This document shows positions 43,801 through 55,974 of a stretch of 64,000 bases of DNA, in pieces. Below the pieces are notes generated by a model. That model was given only the letters and a program-made list of their open reading frames with translations. It had not been told where the DNA came from and searched no databases. The stretch is from Lytechinus variegatus (Eukaryota; Echinodermata; Echinoidea; Temnopleuroida; Toxopneustidae): positions 1,488,001-1,552,000 of the forward strand of contig NC_054744.1 of assembly GCF_018143015.1 (NCBI RefSeq). Reading direction: 5' to 3'. Made by a program: the position numbers and the translations under genes. How positions within the stretch are numbered: the stretch's first letter is position 1; every line of letters begins with the position of its first letter.

Positions 43801-45466
43801 ATTGACAGATAAGTTATTTCCTGTATACCCTGTTGACTACCATCTGTCCACTTTGCAGTGTTTTTTTTTTTTTTTGGGGGGGGTTCTTTTTTTTTTTGCC
43901 TCATTGCTATACATGTATTTCAGGATTTAAGAAAGATCTCACAGAGGAAAAGTTCAGTGAGTCCAGGTTTTTATTACCATTAGTCGATGGTAAATATGTT
44001 GTAGAAGTTTTGTATTTTGGTATTTTTTTAAGAAGTCTTTATATGATGGGCCATGATGGTTAAAGAGAAAACCATTCTTACTATTTGGAACACAATCTCC
44101 CTCCCTCAGCATAAGCTCTTTTTTTCTTCAGATTATCCATTTACTCTTTAATGTCTCCCTTTAGACACCTTACTTTCTTGGATGAAACATTTATTAGAAG
44201 TTATTTCTCATTCTGTCATCAGTATTTGCAAACATCATGTCAATTAATATGGTGGTTACTTCTCGTTATCACTATGCCTTCCAATTATTATTTTTCCATC
44301 AATGCAAAAATTGTTTTCTGCATCTAGATTATTTACTTTGTCTTTCTACTTTTTAAGTTGCTTGATTCTATGTTGCTGATTATTCAGTGTGGTATGTCAA
44401 TTGTTATGAAAACAAGTGTTTCAATCGAAAATATTCTGCACATTTCTTGTCCCCTTTTATCGCGTAATTTGTTTTTCAACAGTTTTTTACCACCCATTTT
44501 TGGTGAAATGACTCAAGATTTGCAATATTGGAGCGAAAGAAAAATCGAAAAACAATTTTTCTAAATCATGCCTCCAAGCATATCAGGCATTAGCTTATTT
44601 GATTTTTCCAGGATTCTCATCAACTTCATTATTATTATCATTAATTACAGATAAAGGCCATGACAAGTATTACCAAATGCCCTTTTTCAATACCATACAA
44701 ACATATTATCTTGGGAAGCCATATAATTATGATAATACTCGTAGCATAAAAGACAAAATAGATCATAATATAGTAATTTTTTTCATAATTCTTGCATGTC
44801 TTCACCATGTTGAATGTTTCATGTCAAACTCAGTTGTGTCACTTCTATTTCTTATTCACCTGCCCAGCAAGATCTCTGTATCAACTATTTTTGCTATTTC
44901 TTTTTTTCATCAAGAGTCATTTTCAGAAAATGATCTCATCCTATTTGAGCTGAATTATGAATCACATTTCTCTGTTTAAGCACTCATTGTATTTGCTCCT
45001 TTTCTCTCTGTTATCACATGATCTTAATTTGAATCTATTAGAAAATAGAAAAGTATGTGCTACAAAGACAAAACCAGATGATTAATAGTAGTTATTGTAG
45101 TATACCAGATTTTGATATGTGAGTATTGTACATTGAGATTTTTTTTCCTTTTTAAGATGTTTGCTTTATCTACATTCTATGTGTAATTAACTTTTTATGT
45201 TCTGTATAATTATATGTCTGGTATTAAATGCAAACGAGTGTAAAACTTTAATTGATTTGTGTCTCCTTTTTTTACTGTTAAGTTTGTTTGATGGGATAAT
45301 GTCTGAATTTCAAGGTCAGCATTCAGTCTTTTTATAGTGACCAATAAGGGACTAGCCCCAGCTAAGTTTCTGATGAATTCAGTTTCAAATTCTAATGAAT
45401 AAACATAATAATAATAGGCATCTATGTAGCACCATCTATCTAGAAATAAGCTATTCCAAGGTGCAC
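40810..45466. other. Flank downstream of CRTC, no gene seen
   Basis: Mostly plain AT-rich DNA. It holds the MITE at 42617, a small palindromic patch of CTAGCAAGT/ACTTGCTAG words at 41058-41100, and T- and G-runs near 43861-43900. A 126-codon frame at 44599 is AT-rich and matches no family I know, so I do not call it a gene. Confidence 0.5.
42617..42842. mobile_element. MITE with GGCCTTATGCCAAAAGGGCC ends
   Basis: 226 bp with inverted ends of about 26 bp (GGCCTTATGCCAAAAGGGCC then TTAA). The target duplication is not clear. No coding capacity. Confidence 0.78.
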
Positions 45467-45471
45467 TATTA

Positions 45472-45933
45472 CAGGGTTTCCACAGAAATTTGAAAACAGA
45501 ATTCCATGACTAAATTGCTGCTTTCCATGACTTGCTTTCTGGCACGGTTTCCAAAATCAGACACATGATTTCCTCCATAACCTCGCCTCACAGCCATCCA
45601 TTCCATCCACTACCTTACTCATGACATGTACATCTACATGTATTCTGTTTCTGACCAGGGTACAGTACCATTTTCGTTTCACCAACATCAAGATTCAAAA
45701 TTGTCTTGAACACGAACTCATGTAATTTCTTGAACTGACAGATATCCATGAACTATTTCCAAATTTTCAGAGCATAGCATGCAGATCTTGTCACAAAAGT
45801 GGACTATACAATAGATGTAAATGTCAAATTATCCAGGCATATTCTTGAAATTAGGATCCTGAATTCACCTTTACTACAAAACTTCCACATAAAAGTCATG
45901 GAATTCTGTTTTCAAATTTCTGGGGGAACCCTG
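45472..45933. mobile_element. hAT-like element with CAGGGTTTCC ends
   Basis: 462 bp; inverted ends match over about 38 bp (CAGGGTTTCCACAGAAATTT GAAAACAG...). Flanks TATTA and AATTA. A second end of related type (GGGAACCCTG) lies at 47185-47194 and is followed by TATTA, an exact match to the left flank, so the outer span 45472-47194 may be the original insertion with an inner copy. Confidence 0.68.
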
Positions 45934-47194
45934 AATTATATGAAGATGAAACACTTCAAATATGTCACACATGAGCCAATTATTACAAAAGAGTGACATT
46001 TAAGTTTTACAATAAGGTGACATGAAAAAAAGGCTAACAAAGACATCTTCATCCTAAAATTCTCAACATAGTGCTGCATTTCACTCTACATTACAAAAAA
46101 ATGAGGCCATTTGTGATACAACTTGAGGACACCAGCTAAATCAACAAGTGTATTTCTCTATATGCTCCAAAAATAATGAGGATATCTTGAAAATTGGACA
46201 TTTGATGCTTATTTTGGTATTTCATTAGACTTCATTTTCAAGTAACTTTTCCAGTGAGGACACATTATTTAACGCTAAAATAGCAATTGAAACATCTTGT
46301 GTAACAGATATTCAGAGCCTTTTGAATGTATTGTGTTTTGATAGCCATGCTGGTAGTGCTTGATCAGTTGTGACTTGATATGTCAATTAATTGCCATGAA
46401 TGAATGTAAAATTGTACAAAACTTTAAATTTAATTTCTCTAAGAACAACTAAGAATGTAAAACTGGTTACAAAATGTGACATATTAAAAATACATTGACT
46501 GATTGGCATCTTATATCATTGCAAATAAGCATAACATTTTCTGTAGTCTGGTTGTCCGAATTTAATGTCAGGAGCAATCAATTTATTCATGGCCATGAGT
46601 ATTTTGAGTGAGAATGTGGATTGTGGCTTTGTTATACATTTATTCACAAAAACCTTTTTCATTAAATGTTATTTCAACCTTGCTAGCCCTAACACTAAGT
46701 CATCTTGGATTTTTGAACATACAGACAACTGACTGGTCTTGTAACTAACCCTAGTGTATCACTTGACCCTTTAAACCATGGTTTAGACATCAAAACCATG
46801 GTTTAGACATCAAAATCATATTACCCAGACAGGTATTGAACAAACAATATCCTTTTATTAAAAAAAAGTAACTTCAGACATTTTGTATTCCATTTTTGGA
46901 AGCCATCTTGGAATTTTGAACATACTATATAGACCAATGAGTGTCATTGTAACTTGTCCTTATATATAATTTGACCCTTGAAACCATAGTTTAGACACCA
47001 AAATCATATATCACCGTTGGATATAATTAAGTATGAGAGAACTTTGTGAGACACGACAAAAACGGAAAGCTGCCATAGCCATGAGGTAAATGCAATCCCA
47101 TGACTTTTCACAAATTTTCCAAAGTCCTTGATTTTTCCCTGACTTTCCAGGACCACAAATTTTTCCAGGATTTTCCATGACCATGGGAACCCTG

Positions 47195-48985
47195 TATTAC
47201 GATTACCCCGGCTTGAGCCGGGGGGGGGGGTCGGCTGCTAGGACACTTTAAACAGAGATTTTGTGCCTGATTCTGGGAAAATGTCCCAAATGCGAAAATT
47301 ACATATGGTACCCTATATTATTTAGGTTTTTTTCCTCATTATTTACACTATTCATCTGTGCCAACAGCGAAAATGCTCTTTTTTCCATGTTTTTTTCCTT
47401 TCTTTTCACGGATGCTTTCCATTGTCCAAAGGTAGTGACGCCCCCGGGGAGCTTGAGCTAGCCATTTCCAGTGCTCAGTGCATTCATGGAATTCTGCCAG
47501 CTATCCATTTTCTTCACCTTGGTCAACTGAAAAAATAAAATAATTCTTCATTTCATTTTGCTCATGATATTTTGAACAAGACTTTTAAGGGACTCCTTGA
47601 TTAAATCATTGTTTTCTTAATAGCAAACTTCCTGATTTCAGATAAATTGGGATGTAACTATGGTTTACCCTTGCCAAATAAAAACCCTGTTGAATAAATA
47701 AATTATTTTAAAAGGCTGAAATATAATATAACATGCATAAATTCTGTGAAGAAAACCTCCGAAATTAAATCAGTATTATTTTAACAATGATTGAGCTAAC
47801 GGCTAGGTTTCAAATGTATTAAATCAAATTTTGGATGAAAGTTAATGTTTGCATATCTAATAATTAATCTTTCTTTGTAAGATTCGAATGCCAGTACAAA
47901 ATACTTTGAAAGAATGAGGTTTTATTGAACCAAGGTTGATATAACCATGTATTACTTAAAAATAAATAAAATGAATCTTGTGGTAATAATCTAAAATGCG
48001 TTCATACAGATTCCAATCAAATTACCACCTAGGTGTACGTATGTATAGAGAAAAAATATGTGGCAAATAATCTTAGTAGGAAATGTGTAATTTGCTGAGA
48101 AATTTACAAAAAGAGCTTGGCATTCCAGAGAGTGGTTAACCAGATCTACCATAGTGTAATGAAAATTAACCTTGATTTTTAATAATTGAGTTTGGAGCAT
48201 GTTCCTTTTGCTTTTTATATTTCTCTTTATCTGTTGATTTGAAAAAAATTTCCATCTTCTGCTTTTATGAATTTCAATATTTTATATTTCAAACAAAAGT
48301 GCAAACTAAGATGTTTCTGGGTGGATGATCAATGTGTAAAAATTATTGATTACACCAATTTTAAATTGCCGAATTTCATATCATTCACATTACAAAATCA
48401 GATGCCGAAGGAATTTCATAAATACAATGCTTAGAAATATGACAAGCATAAACTTACAATGCAATAAAACAATTCATACATTTATAAACCATTATTTCAA
48501 TATTTCAACAGTTTTGATGACAGTGATGATGGTGATGATGATGATGATTATTATTATTATTGTGATAATCATATTTTTTATGGGAAATTTATCTTGACAA
48601 AAGCTGTCTAAAGTAGTGATATTAAGCAAAATAATTTTCATCGATTAAAGTAAAAGAAACAACGGTCTCATCTGACTGCCCATATTAAACAATTAATTTA
48701 AGCCTTCCTAGATATTTCATTAAGTCAAATGAATTGTAATGAAGATACCCAAGATTATATTATTCAGTTGAATATCCATATATTAAGGGACTTGTTTGTA
48801 CATCTTTTATTTCTTCCTCTTAATATGATTTTACAATTTCAAAAATTACAAAACAAGATATATTAACAAAGTATCGCATATAGAAAATTCCATATTGTTT
48901 TTTTTGTTGTTGTTGTTTTAAATTATATCTTATTTCTTCCTCTTAATATGATTTTACAATTTCAAAAATCACAACACAAGATATT
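47195..48985. other. Intergenic, low-complexity patches
   Basis: 47207-47228 has CCCCGG/CCGGGG words and a G-run; 48515-48570 is a GAT/ATT microsatellite; a 60-bp block (TTCCTCTTAATATGATTTTA) occurs twice, near 48812 and 48936. No gene recognised. Confidence 0.5.
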
Positions 48986-48986
48986 C

Positions 48987-49186
48987 ACAAACATTTTTTT
49001 TTTAAACAAGTGCACACCTAGTTACCAATAATGCATATAGCATTGCCATTTATTTGAAAGCAGGATAAAAGAGCATTGTAGATTAAATGCCTTGCTCACG
49101 GGCATAGCTGCCGCGGCCGGGGATCGAACCCCGGACTTTCCATGTATAGGCAGGCCACTTAGACCACTCGGCCACGGCACCTCCAC
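48987..49186 (-). mobile_element. tRNA-derived SINE
   Basis: On the minus strand the head reads GGAGGTGCCGTGGCCGAGTG, with an A box TGGCCGAGTGGTC (49163-49175) and a B box GGGGTTCGATCCC (about 49119-49132). This is followed by the SINE-type tail GAGCAAGGCATTTAATC and an AT-rich body to about 48987. The head looks like a Leu/Ser-type tRNA, but the continuation of the tail past the tRNA end identifies it as a SINE rather than a tRNA gene. Confidence 0.85.
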
Positions 49187-51170
49187 AATAATAATTGTTC
49201 ATTTGTATTTTGAGTGAATAGCGCCAGCTTTAGCCAACTCGTTGAAAATTTGCCCAGACACATCCCTTTCTTCTACTGAATGATGTAATAACTCTCCAGC
49301 GAAATGTGTTTTTTTTTTATCATTCATTGGCGAGCTTCTGTGTACCAAAAAAAAATCTCATTGATATTTTAAGTCATGCATAGGTCAGCATGCATTTAAA
49401 GTCGACCGTCATTTTTCCAAAAACAAGGGCCATTTATTGTAAACATCAGTCAAATAATGGTATCGTTTAGATAGTTGGATGTCACCCCCTTTGCCATCCG
49501 AGTCTGTGATGACCTTACTATTCTTAAACACATTGGTTAAGATCCATTTGATTAAACAAATCTAAGTTGTAAGATTTTGAGGGAGCTTGATATGGTGTAT
49601 TGCATAAAATTTATTTTTAAAAATTGTGAATGAGCAAAAATTTCAACATTTTTATTCCAAAAATCCAATTCAGAAATAATATCATATTTCACCATTCTCT
49701 CTTTTATTTTCTTTCCTTTTCTGTTTTTTTTTCTTGGCAGTGAAAATAAGCCCCCCTCCCTTATCTGTACGCCAGGGCTGTAAGATTAAGTTTGTCTAGG
49801 ATATGCTGCTAAGATTATGAAGCCCTAATAAAATCTACTCCAAACGGTGAACAAAAAGCAAAATATTATATATAAATATAATCACAGGAGATATACAATA
49901 ATATTTTTAAATTCATAGAATTCTGATCAGATCTGTGCACGAAAATAGTTTATTCTTTAACCTATATAATTGAGCATTATTGCCCCGATTGGTAGTTTGA
50001 CAATAATAGAAAAGAAAATGTGAATTGGAAGCCTTTTTTCCCGTATCTGGAGCCCTTCAGATAAAAGGTTCCCATTTTTCTAAGAGAACTAAATGGTTTT
50101 GAAAAGAACCTAAAACATTTCCCCAAATAGGCCGTTTAACGTAATTTGTAACATTTTCGGGAACTTTGCAATCTTCCAAACCTTGAACTACTCTCCCATA
50201 ATGTGTACACGCTGTCCTGGAGAAGGTTGTGCTTTGTCAGGTGCTGCCAGTGCTTCAGGTGATGTGGTGATCCCCGCCCCCGGTGATCCTGTGATGGTAT
50301 TCTTGGTGCACTATATACAGTGTGCTAATATAGCATACAACCATCTAAGAACCCTTTTTTAAGAGTGGAGAGTCACAACTAATTTATAATAATTAAAGGA
50401 CACATTCTGAAATTCTTTTCACAACACTAATATAAACTGATCATAGCAAAAACTGATGAGGTAATAAAAAATATCTGTAGTGTTCAGTAGTTTTGTCACA
50501 GAGATACGATCTTACGTTTTGTATGCATTAGCGCCACCTAGCGACAAAGCAAACATAATGGGTTGGTACAGTGAATAAAATCGAACAATTCAGTCGTGAA
50601 CAATAGAACACAGTTGTTGTTTTTTTTTTATAAAGTTTAATTTCTTCAACTATGTGAATTCCAAAAGTTATTAATGAAAATTTGATTGTTGTCCCTTCTA
50701 TTTTTAAATAATGCTTTCTCTTTCGGAGATAGTAATTTGTTAAAAAATTACAAAATGATACACTTTTTTTATTGGAAGTTTCTTTGAAAATAATTTCTGC
50801 AGTAAATAATATATAACATGAACAATGGTGATTGTACGAACCCCATTATGAACAGAAGTGAATCTATTCTTGACCAATGAGGGGCGGGGGATATTTTCAT
50901 TCACTTTTTGCCCGATTGGTAGCCAAATGCAGATTTTTTTTGTTGTTGTTGTTTTTGTTGTTGTTTTAGGGAGTAACTAAAGACTTAAGTGTTTTGTATA
51001 CATCTTAGATTTATTCAACAAGACAGGATATCTCATATGGCCTTAATGAATAATGCAAGCAAAAAGCGAGGCTCCAGATATGAGATATTTCATCTTTCTA
51101 GACATGAAAAGTTAAAATTCTAAATAGTTTGTGTAATTATGAACAAAATAATGTGTAACTTACTAAACAC
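49187..51170. other. Intergenic, nothing recognised
   Basis: AT-rich sequence with T-runs and (TTG)n patches near 50935-50965. No coding frame, RNA gene or clear inverted-repeat element recognised. Confidence 0.5.
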
Positions 51171-51171
51171 G

Positions 51172-51500
51172 GGTGCGTAGTGCGAACTCCTGAAGACGGA
51201 CAGTCAACCTGTCCGAAACGTCGAGTCTCTCTACTACTCATCATCTCTACTCGCTGACTCAAGCCAGCATCTCCTCATCAGCTTTACTACTCAAGCTGTT
51301 CTCACTCATCAATTCCTTCTGGTTTACAGTCCTTTTCAGGACTACTTTCAAGAAAGAATACTCTACTCTCAATCTCCACTTTCTCGCCTATCCATTTCTT
51401 CTCTTCTTCTATCCACTGTTTCTATAACACTCCACATGGTGTACCTTAAACCACATCAGCAACAGCAAGAGCTTCAATTTGTTGGCAATCTTAGACCTAA
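51172..51500 (+). mobile_element. Probable Penelope-like element 3' tail
   Basis: Pyrimidine-rich CTCATC/CTACTC sequence after the hammerhead-like motif, including ACAGTCCTTTTCAGGACTAC, a hairpin I associate with tails of Penelope-like copies. No coding part is present. Assignment rests on the motif and on memory of related elements. Confidence 0.4.
51186..51226 (+). ncRNA. Hammerhead-ribozyme-like motif
   Basis: Order: ACTC, CTGAAGA (fits the CUGANGA core), one extra C, stem GGACAG / CTGTCC with loop TCAAC, GAAA, CGTC, GAGT. ACTC pairs with GAGT as stem I. ACGT is self-complementary, so two molecules could form stem III, as in the minimal hammerheads described in Penelope-like retroelements. 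The extra C before stem II departs from the consensus, so activity is uncertain. Confidence 0.55.
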
Positions 51501-52014
51501 AAAGGAATATTTATATAAGCACATTTTGTTTAATCATGAACACGATGCGTATTAACAATTAATGCAAATGCAAAGCTCAAGTTCAAAATATTCATTTCCC
51601 TTTACTGACCTTAAAGGTCATTCCATCCAAGAAAACTGTAGATTATAATCAATAGAGAAAAATCAAACAAGCATAGCATTGAAAATTTCATCAAAATCAG
51701 ATGTAAAATAAGAAAGTCAAATAAAGCATCGCTGATTTTTCACAAAACAGAGAGTCGATGATGTCCCCCACTCACTATTTCCTTTGTTTTTATCGTTTGA
51801 ATTATATAACATTTCAATTTTTACAATAAGGACCAATTTGACTGAACCATAAAATGTTAAAACAATGGTAATACCACTTGCTCAGGGATGGTAGAACTTT
51901 GTTTCACAGGACAACGGGAAGAAAAGTTAGAGAATATTTCATGTAATAAAATACAAAAGAAATAGTGAATGAGTGATGTCACCAGTCCTTCGTTTGCAAA
52001 CCGACCAGGATGTG

Positions 52015-53480
52015 AATTGAATTGAATTGAATTTATTACAGAACGTCACCGGCAATTGCCAACATTTTGTTCAAAAGAAGAAAATATATACATAAACAGA
52101 TAAACAAAGACAAAATAGTATTTTTTGTCAAACAAAAACAAAATCAAAACAAAATATAACAAAGCAACTTATATATAAAAATATACACTATAAACATAGG
52201 CATTATTCGGGTACTCATTTTAACAATGAGTAAAAAAGAAAAAAAAAAAAGCTGATGTCCAAGAGAGGACAAGGAAAACACAAGGAAAGTGGGAGAGGAG
52301 AGGGAAATAAAGAGGAAAGAAGTTCGAAAATAGAGAGGGCGGGAGAGAGGAAGAGTGAGAAGAATGGCATCACATGTAAACTTATTGTGTAAGAATATTG
52401 CGAGTGTATAAATTCAAAGTGTTTGCCGGTTGATATTTTTAGTACTCAGAATTCCCCCCTAATATTAATTATGTTTTGGACAAAAGAACAAAATAATTTA
52501 ATCAATGCATCAGTTTCCAATTTCATGATGTAAATAAATTTTTCCTGGTACTCCATTTCAGAAAACCTAATATTAAGGGTACTTATCTTTTCAAAAAAAT
52601 CTTTGCGCAAATCATTATATTTGTTACATTTCATTATAATGTGAAACTCATCCCCCACCAAATTCAAATTACAATCCTCACAAAATCTCAGGTTAGATGG
52701 TATCTTCTCCGGTCTTTTGTACCTCCCTGTTTCTATTGGTAGATTATGAGCGCTCAGTCGGAGCTTGGTTATATTTTTTCTCAAATTGACATTGTGTATT
52801 GAACATAAATAATTTTCTTGCCTTATATTGAGTTTGAATTGCCTAAAAGTTCTTAGTTTATTTCCTTCCCTACTGTCCCTGTCGTTAAATAAATCTAATT
52901 TAAACTGTTCATCAAATCTCCGTTCCAAGGATGTTTTGCATATATTGTAATAAATTCTTTTTGGGAAATTGGTATATTTTCTGGATCGAGTATGGGGGTG
53001 TAATTTTTCCGACAAATATCTAATATGTTAAAAATATCCTGGATTGTCTTAAGCCAGCAATTGTTTCCGTTATTCAATAGACTTACATTTTCTACAAAAG
53101 CTTTGTAAACCAAACTATCTTCGTCCATATTACGTATTCGAATCCAATATTTAAGTATATTTATTGCATTTTGGATGACTTTTGGATATCTACCAATTTC
53201 AGCTGTCGCTGCTAAGTTACTGCATTTGCGGTTTACCCCAAGAATATATTTACAAAATTGAATGTTCACCTTTTCAGATTCATGTTTAAAATATAGCCCT
53301 GTTTTCCCATCAATTAATTGTAGATTTTTTTCCATGTCTATAACATTTGTACCCCATATTTCAGATCCATAAAGTAATATCGGCTGTATCGTTGCATCGA
53401 AAAGATGCAACAGGTTTTAGTGCTAGGAGTATATGAACCAAAAGATTTGTACAATTTGAATGTACAATTTGAATGTACAA
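52015..53480 (-). mobile_element. CR1/L2-type LINE, 5'-truncated, inserted in the MITE
   Basis: Runs on the minus strand with its 3' end at 52015, a tail (AATTC)n-like on that strand (TGAATTGAATTGAATTTATT on the plus strand). ATGTGAAT is present at both junctions (52010-52017 and 53480-53487) as an eight-base target duplication. The 5' part, including most of the reverse transcriptase and any endonuclease, is missing. Confidence 0.85.
52446..53410 (-). pseudogene. LINE ORF2 C-terminal part, in two overlapping frames
   Basis: The first frame (53410-52895) has IQPILLYGSEIWG, then QFCKYILGVNRKCSN, AEIGRYPKVIQNAI and ILKYWIRI: the end of the reverse-transcriptase and thumb region typical of CR1/L2-like LINEs. 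The second frame (53015-52446) continues with LRLSAHNLPIETGRYKRPEK and a zinc-knuckle-like CEDC..DEFHIIMKC..Y motif, the usual C-terminal end of these proteins. The two frames overlap by about 120 bases, so a single shift separates them; otherwise the reading is clean, suggesting moderate age. Confidence 0.85.
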
Positions 53481-53809
53481 TGTGAATATATAACTGTTTA
53501 ACGAAATTAAGCGAAATTTAGAATGACATGACTTTCTTATTTTACATCCGTTTTTGATGAACTTATCAGTGTCAGTCTGGTTGGATTTTTCTCTTTTTTA
53601 TTCAAAACAATTTTTTGTTGGGGGTGGACTTGTCTTTTAAAAAGAAACATTGCAAGGACTGTTTATTGGAGTTCATAATGAGGATACGTATCTCGGTAAT
53701 CAAATAATTAAAAGCGCGTAGCGCGAGCTGATTTTTTTTTTTAGATATTCAGCACTTTTTATGTAATCTCGCTAAAACAAAGTAATGAAAAAAATTATTT
53801 TCAAACGGT

Positions 53810-54179
53810 GTATTTGCAATTGATGTATTGCCAATCCGTCCAATTACCAACTCGTCTACTATCATTTGGTATACCATCAGTTTGTCCTCTCTCCACATGG
53901 TCCAATTTCCGTTTAGTCTACTCACCATTTCGTCTAATCAGTTGGTCCAATAACAATTTAGTTGGTACCATTGGACTAACTGTTAATTGGGCGAAATGAA
54001 TGAAAATATATTGATATAAGACCAACTGGTTATGAGAAGAAATGGTCATAGACGAAGTGATGATTGGATTAGACCAAATGCATGTCAGACGAAATGTTGA
54101 TGGACGGAATGGCATTAGACTAAATGAATGGATGTGGTGAGTGGACAACGTTGGCATGTAGACGAATTGGCAATTGACC
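53810..54179. mobile_element. Foldback element of GTCTAATTGCCA-like words, copy 2
   Basis: Left arm words ATTGCCAATCCGTCC, AATTACCAACTCGTCTA, ACATGGTCCAATTTCC; right arm complementary (GTAGACGAATTGGCAATTGA). Same length and plan as 30349-30722, including the central TTAATTGGGC(G/A)AAATG. Confidence 0.78.
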
Positions 54180-54578
54180 TTTCAAACAGAATATATTATG
54201 TTTATATTTGAGCAGATTAATGGGAGAGATTTTTTGGATTAATTTTTATTATAGGCCTAATGACATGAGAATTATCATTTTTTTCAACTATATGTTCCCC
54301 TCTCATTTTAACAGGCAGTAAAATTACTTATATTGGAGGAATATTGTGTTCTAAAAAAAGGTCTGACTTGGTCGCTTTTCTCACTCGTTTTAGTTAGGAA
54401 TGTATTTTGTCCCTGACGATTTTCATATGGCTTCGTTTCAAAGTCACGAGAGTATCCTAACCGGTGTAATGAATTATTGTTGAATAGAAATTTTATAATA
54501 AGTTTAATCGAAAATTTGATCACAAAACATGCTCATCTGACCCTAGTAGGCCTACCCTACATATTCAATTTTATTTTA

Positions 54579-54582
<4 letters not shown>

Positions 54583-54613
<31 letters not shown>
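54583..54613. repeat. (TA)n microsatellite
   Basis: An uninterrupted alternating AT run of about 30 bases followed by TTTTATTATC. Confidence 0.95.
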
Positions 54614-54616
<3 letters not shown>

Positions 54617-54954
54617 ATTATCATTTTTTTGGAGGGGGCTGTAAATTTGCTTCAAGTATGAATTACTAATGAAATGTCAAAAGCCGAAAACAAAAAGAGC
54701 TGAGAAATTGAGAACTCCGTATGGCACCATTGATCAGATTTTGTCTCTCCCCCTCTGTTTTGTTCGCTTCCCCAAAAAATCTTTAAGACCAAATTTTCTT
54801 CATCATTGGTGTTGGCATAAAAAAGTCCCGATCATATTTTTGTTTCTTCGGCCTGCATTCTTCAAAGAAATACAAGAGGGGTCTAAATAGTCCTTTAAAA
54901 CCGCTTTTTAGTTCTCGGGGGAAGTAAGATAACTCATACAATAACACCTCGGTC

Positions 54955-55118
54955 ACATTTGCTCTACGGCGGCCGTACGGCGAGTCTAAAACTGCCGTTT
55001 TATCAATTTTTATTCAGACCGACCACGTATTATTATGTAGCTTTTACCCCAAAATGTTAAAACGGGCTGTCTTCGACTCACCGTATACGGCCGCCGGAGA
55101 GCAAATATGACCGAGGTA
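54955..55118. mobile_element. Short palindromic MITE, family of 1177-1338
   Basis: 164 bp, ends CACCTCGGTCACATTTGCTC and complement GAGCAAATATGACCGAGGTA. Inner inverted repeat TACGGCGGCCGTACGGCGAG-like. TA follows the right end. Less CpG-decayed than the copy at 1177, so probably younger. Confidence 0.83.
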
Positions 55119-55151
55119 TAGGGGATTCTTGATGCTGAAAAGAATGTTTAA

Positions 55152-55700
55152 AGGTCAAGTCCATAATGCTGAAAATGTCATCAAAATAGGATGTTAAATC
55201 AAAAAAGTTCTGACATTTTAAAGTTTCGGTTATTTTTCACAATTAAATAGTTATATGAACAATTTAGTCACATTCAAATGAGAGAATAGATGATCTCCTT
55301 CACTCACTACTTCCTTTGTTTTTTATTGTTTCAATTATACAATATTTCATTTCATTTGACAATAAGTACCAACATGACTGAAACCATAAATTGTTAAACA
55401 ATTGTAATTCGATATGTTCAGGGCGAAATAAAACTTTTTTTCGCAGGACAATGAGGAGAAAATTAGACTATTTTATATCTCACATGCTAAAAAACAAAAG
55501 AGATAGTCAGTGCATGACGTCATAAGTCCCATTAGCACATCGACCGGGATGTGCATAAAACTATTTTGTGAAATGAAGGGAAACTTTAGAATGTCATAAC
55601 TTTCTTGTTTTATATCTGATTCATGAATTTTTCAGTGTTGTGCTTTTTTATTTTTCCTCTTTTTATTCAAATCAACTTTTGGTTGGGGTGGACTTCTCCT
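55152..55700. mobile_element. TTAA-flanked MITE, copy 6, with intact CRE
   Basis: 549 bp, AGGTCAAGTCCATAATGC at the left and GGGGTGGACTTCTCCT at the right, TTAA at both sides (55148-55151, 55701-55704). The central site reads TGACGTCATAAG (CRE at 55515-55522). Confidence 0.88.
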
Positions 55701-55974
55701 TTAAATAACAATTTGGCAGGGTTCCTGCCACACATCAGTCCCAGAGTAAGACTTTTCAAAACTATTTTAAACATTTCTGCTTCATTGAATCCAGGCATTC
55801 TAAAGGGGGGGGGAGGGGGTCCAATAAGCATCTTTCTTTGTGTAGTCATGCATAAAATTAGTGGGTCATATGGTTCCCAATTAACCCTTTCAAGTATATT
55901 TCTTGTTCATCGGGAAATGTACTATCCAATGATATCTAGTGAATACGTTCTGTAAGTTCACTCTCAAATTACTC

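Larger units (their letters stand above)
51615..53636. mobile_element. TTAA-flanked MITE, copy 5, split by a LINE
   Basis: Left half 51615-52014 (AGGTCATTCCATCCAAG...ACCAGGATGTG) and right half about 53481-53636 (ATATATAACTGTTTAACGAA...GGTGGACTTGTCT), TTAA at both outer sides. The central site reads TGATGTCA at 51976. The LINE sits exactly at GGATGTG-CATATAACT of the family consensus. Confidence 0.88.

Noticed and set aside
44599-44979. 126-codon open frame
   Set aside because: AT-rich composition, no recognisable domain and no supporting context; expected by chance in such DNA.
49076-49180. tRNA gene on the minus strand
   Set aside because: A and B boxes are present, but the sequence continues into a SINE tail (GAGCAAGGCATTTAATC), so it is a SINE head.
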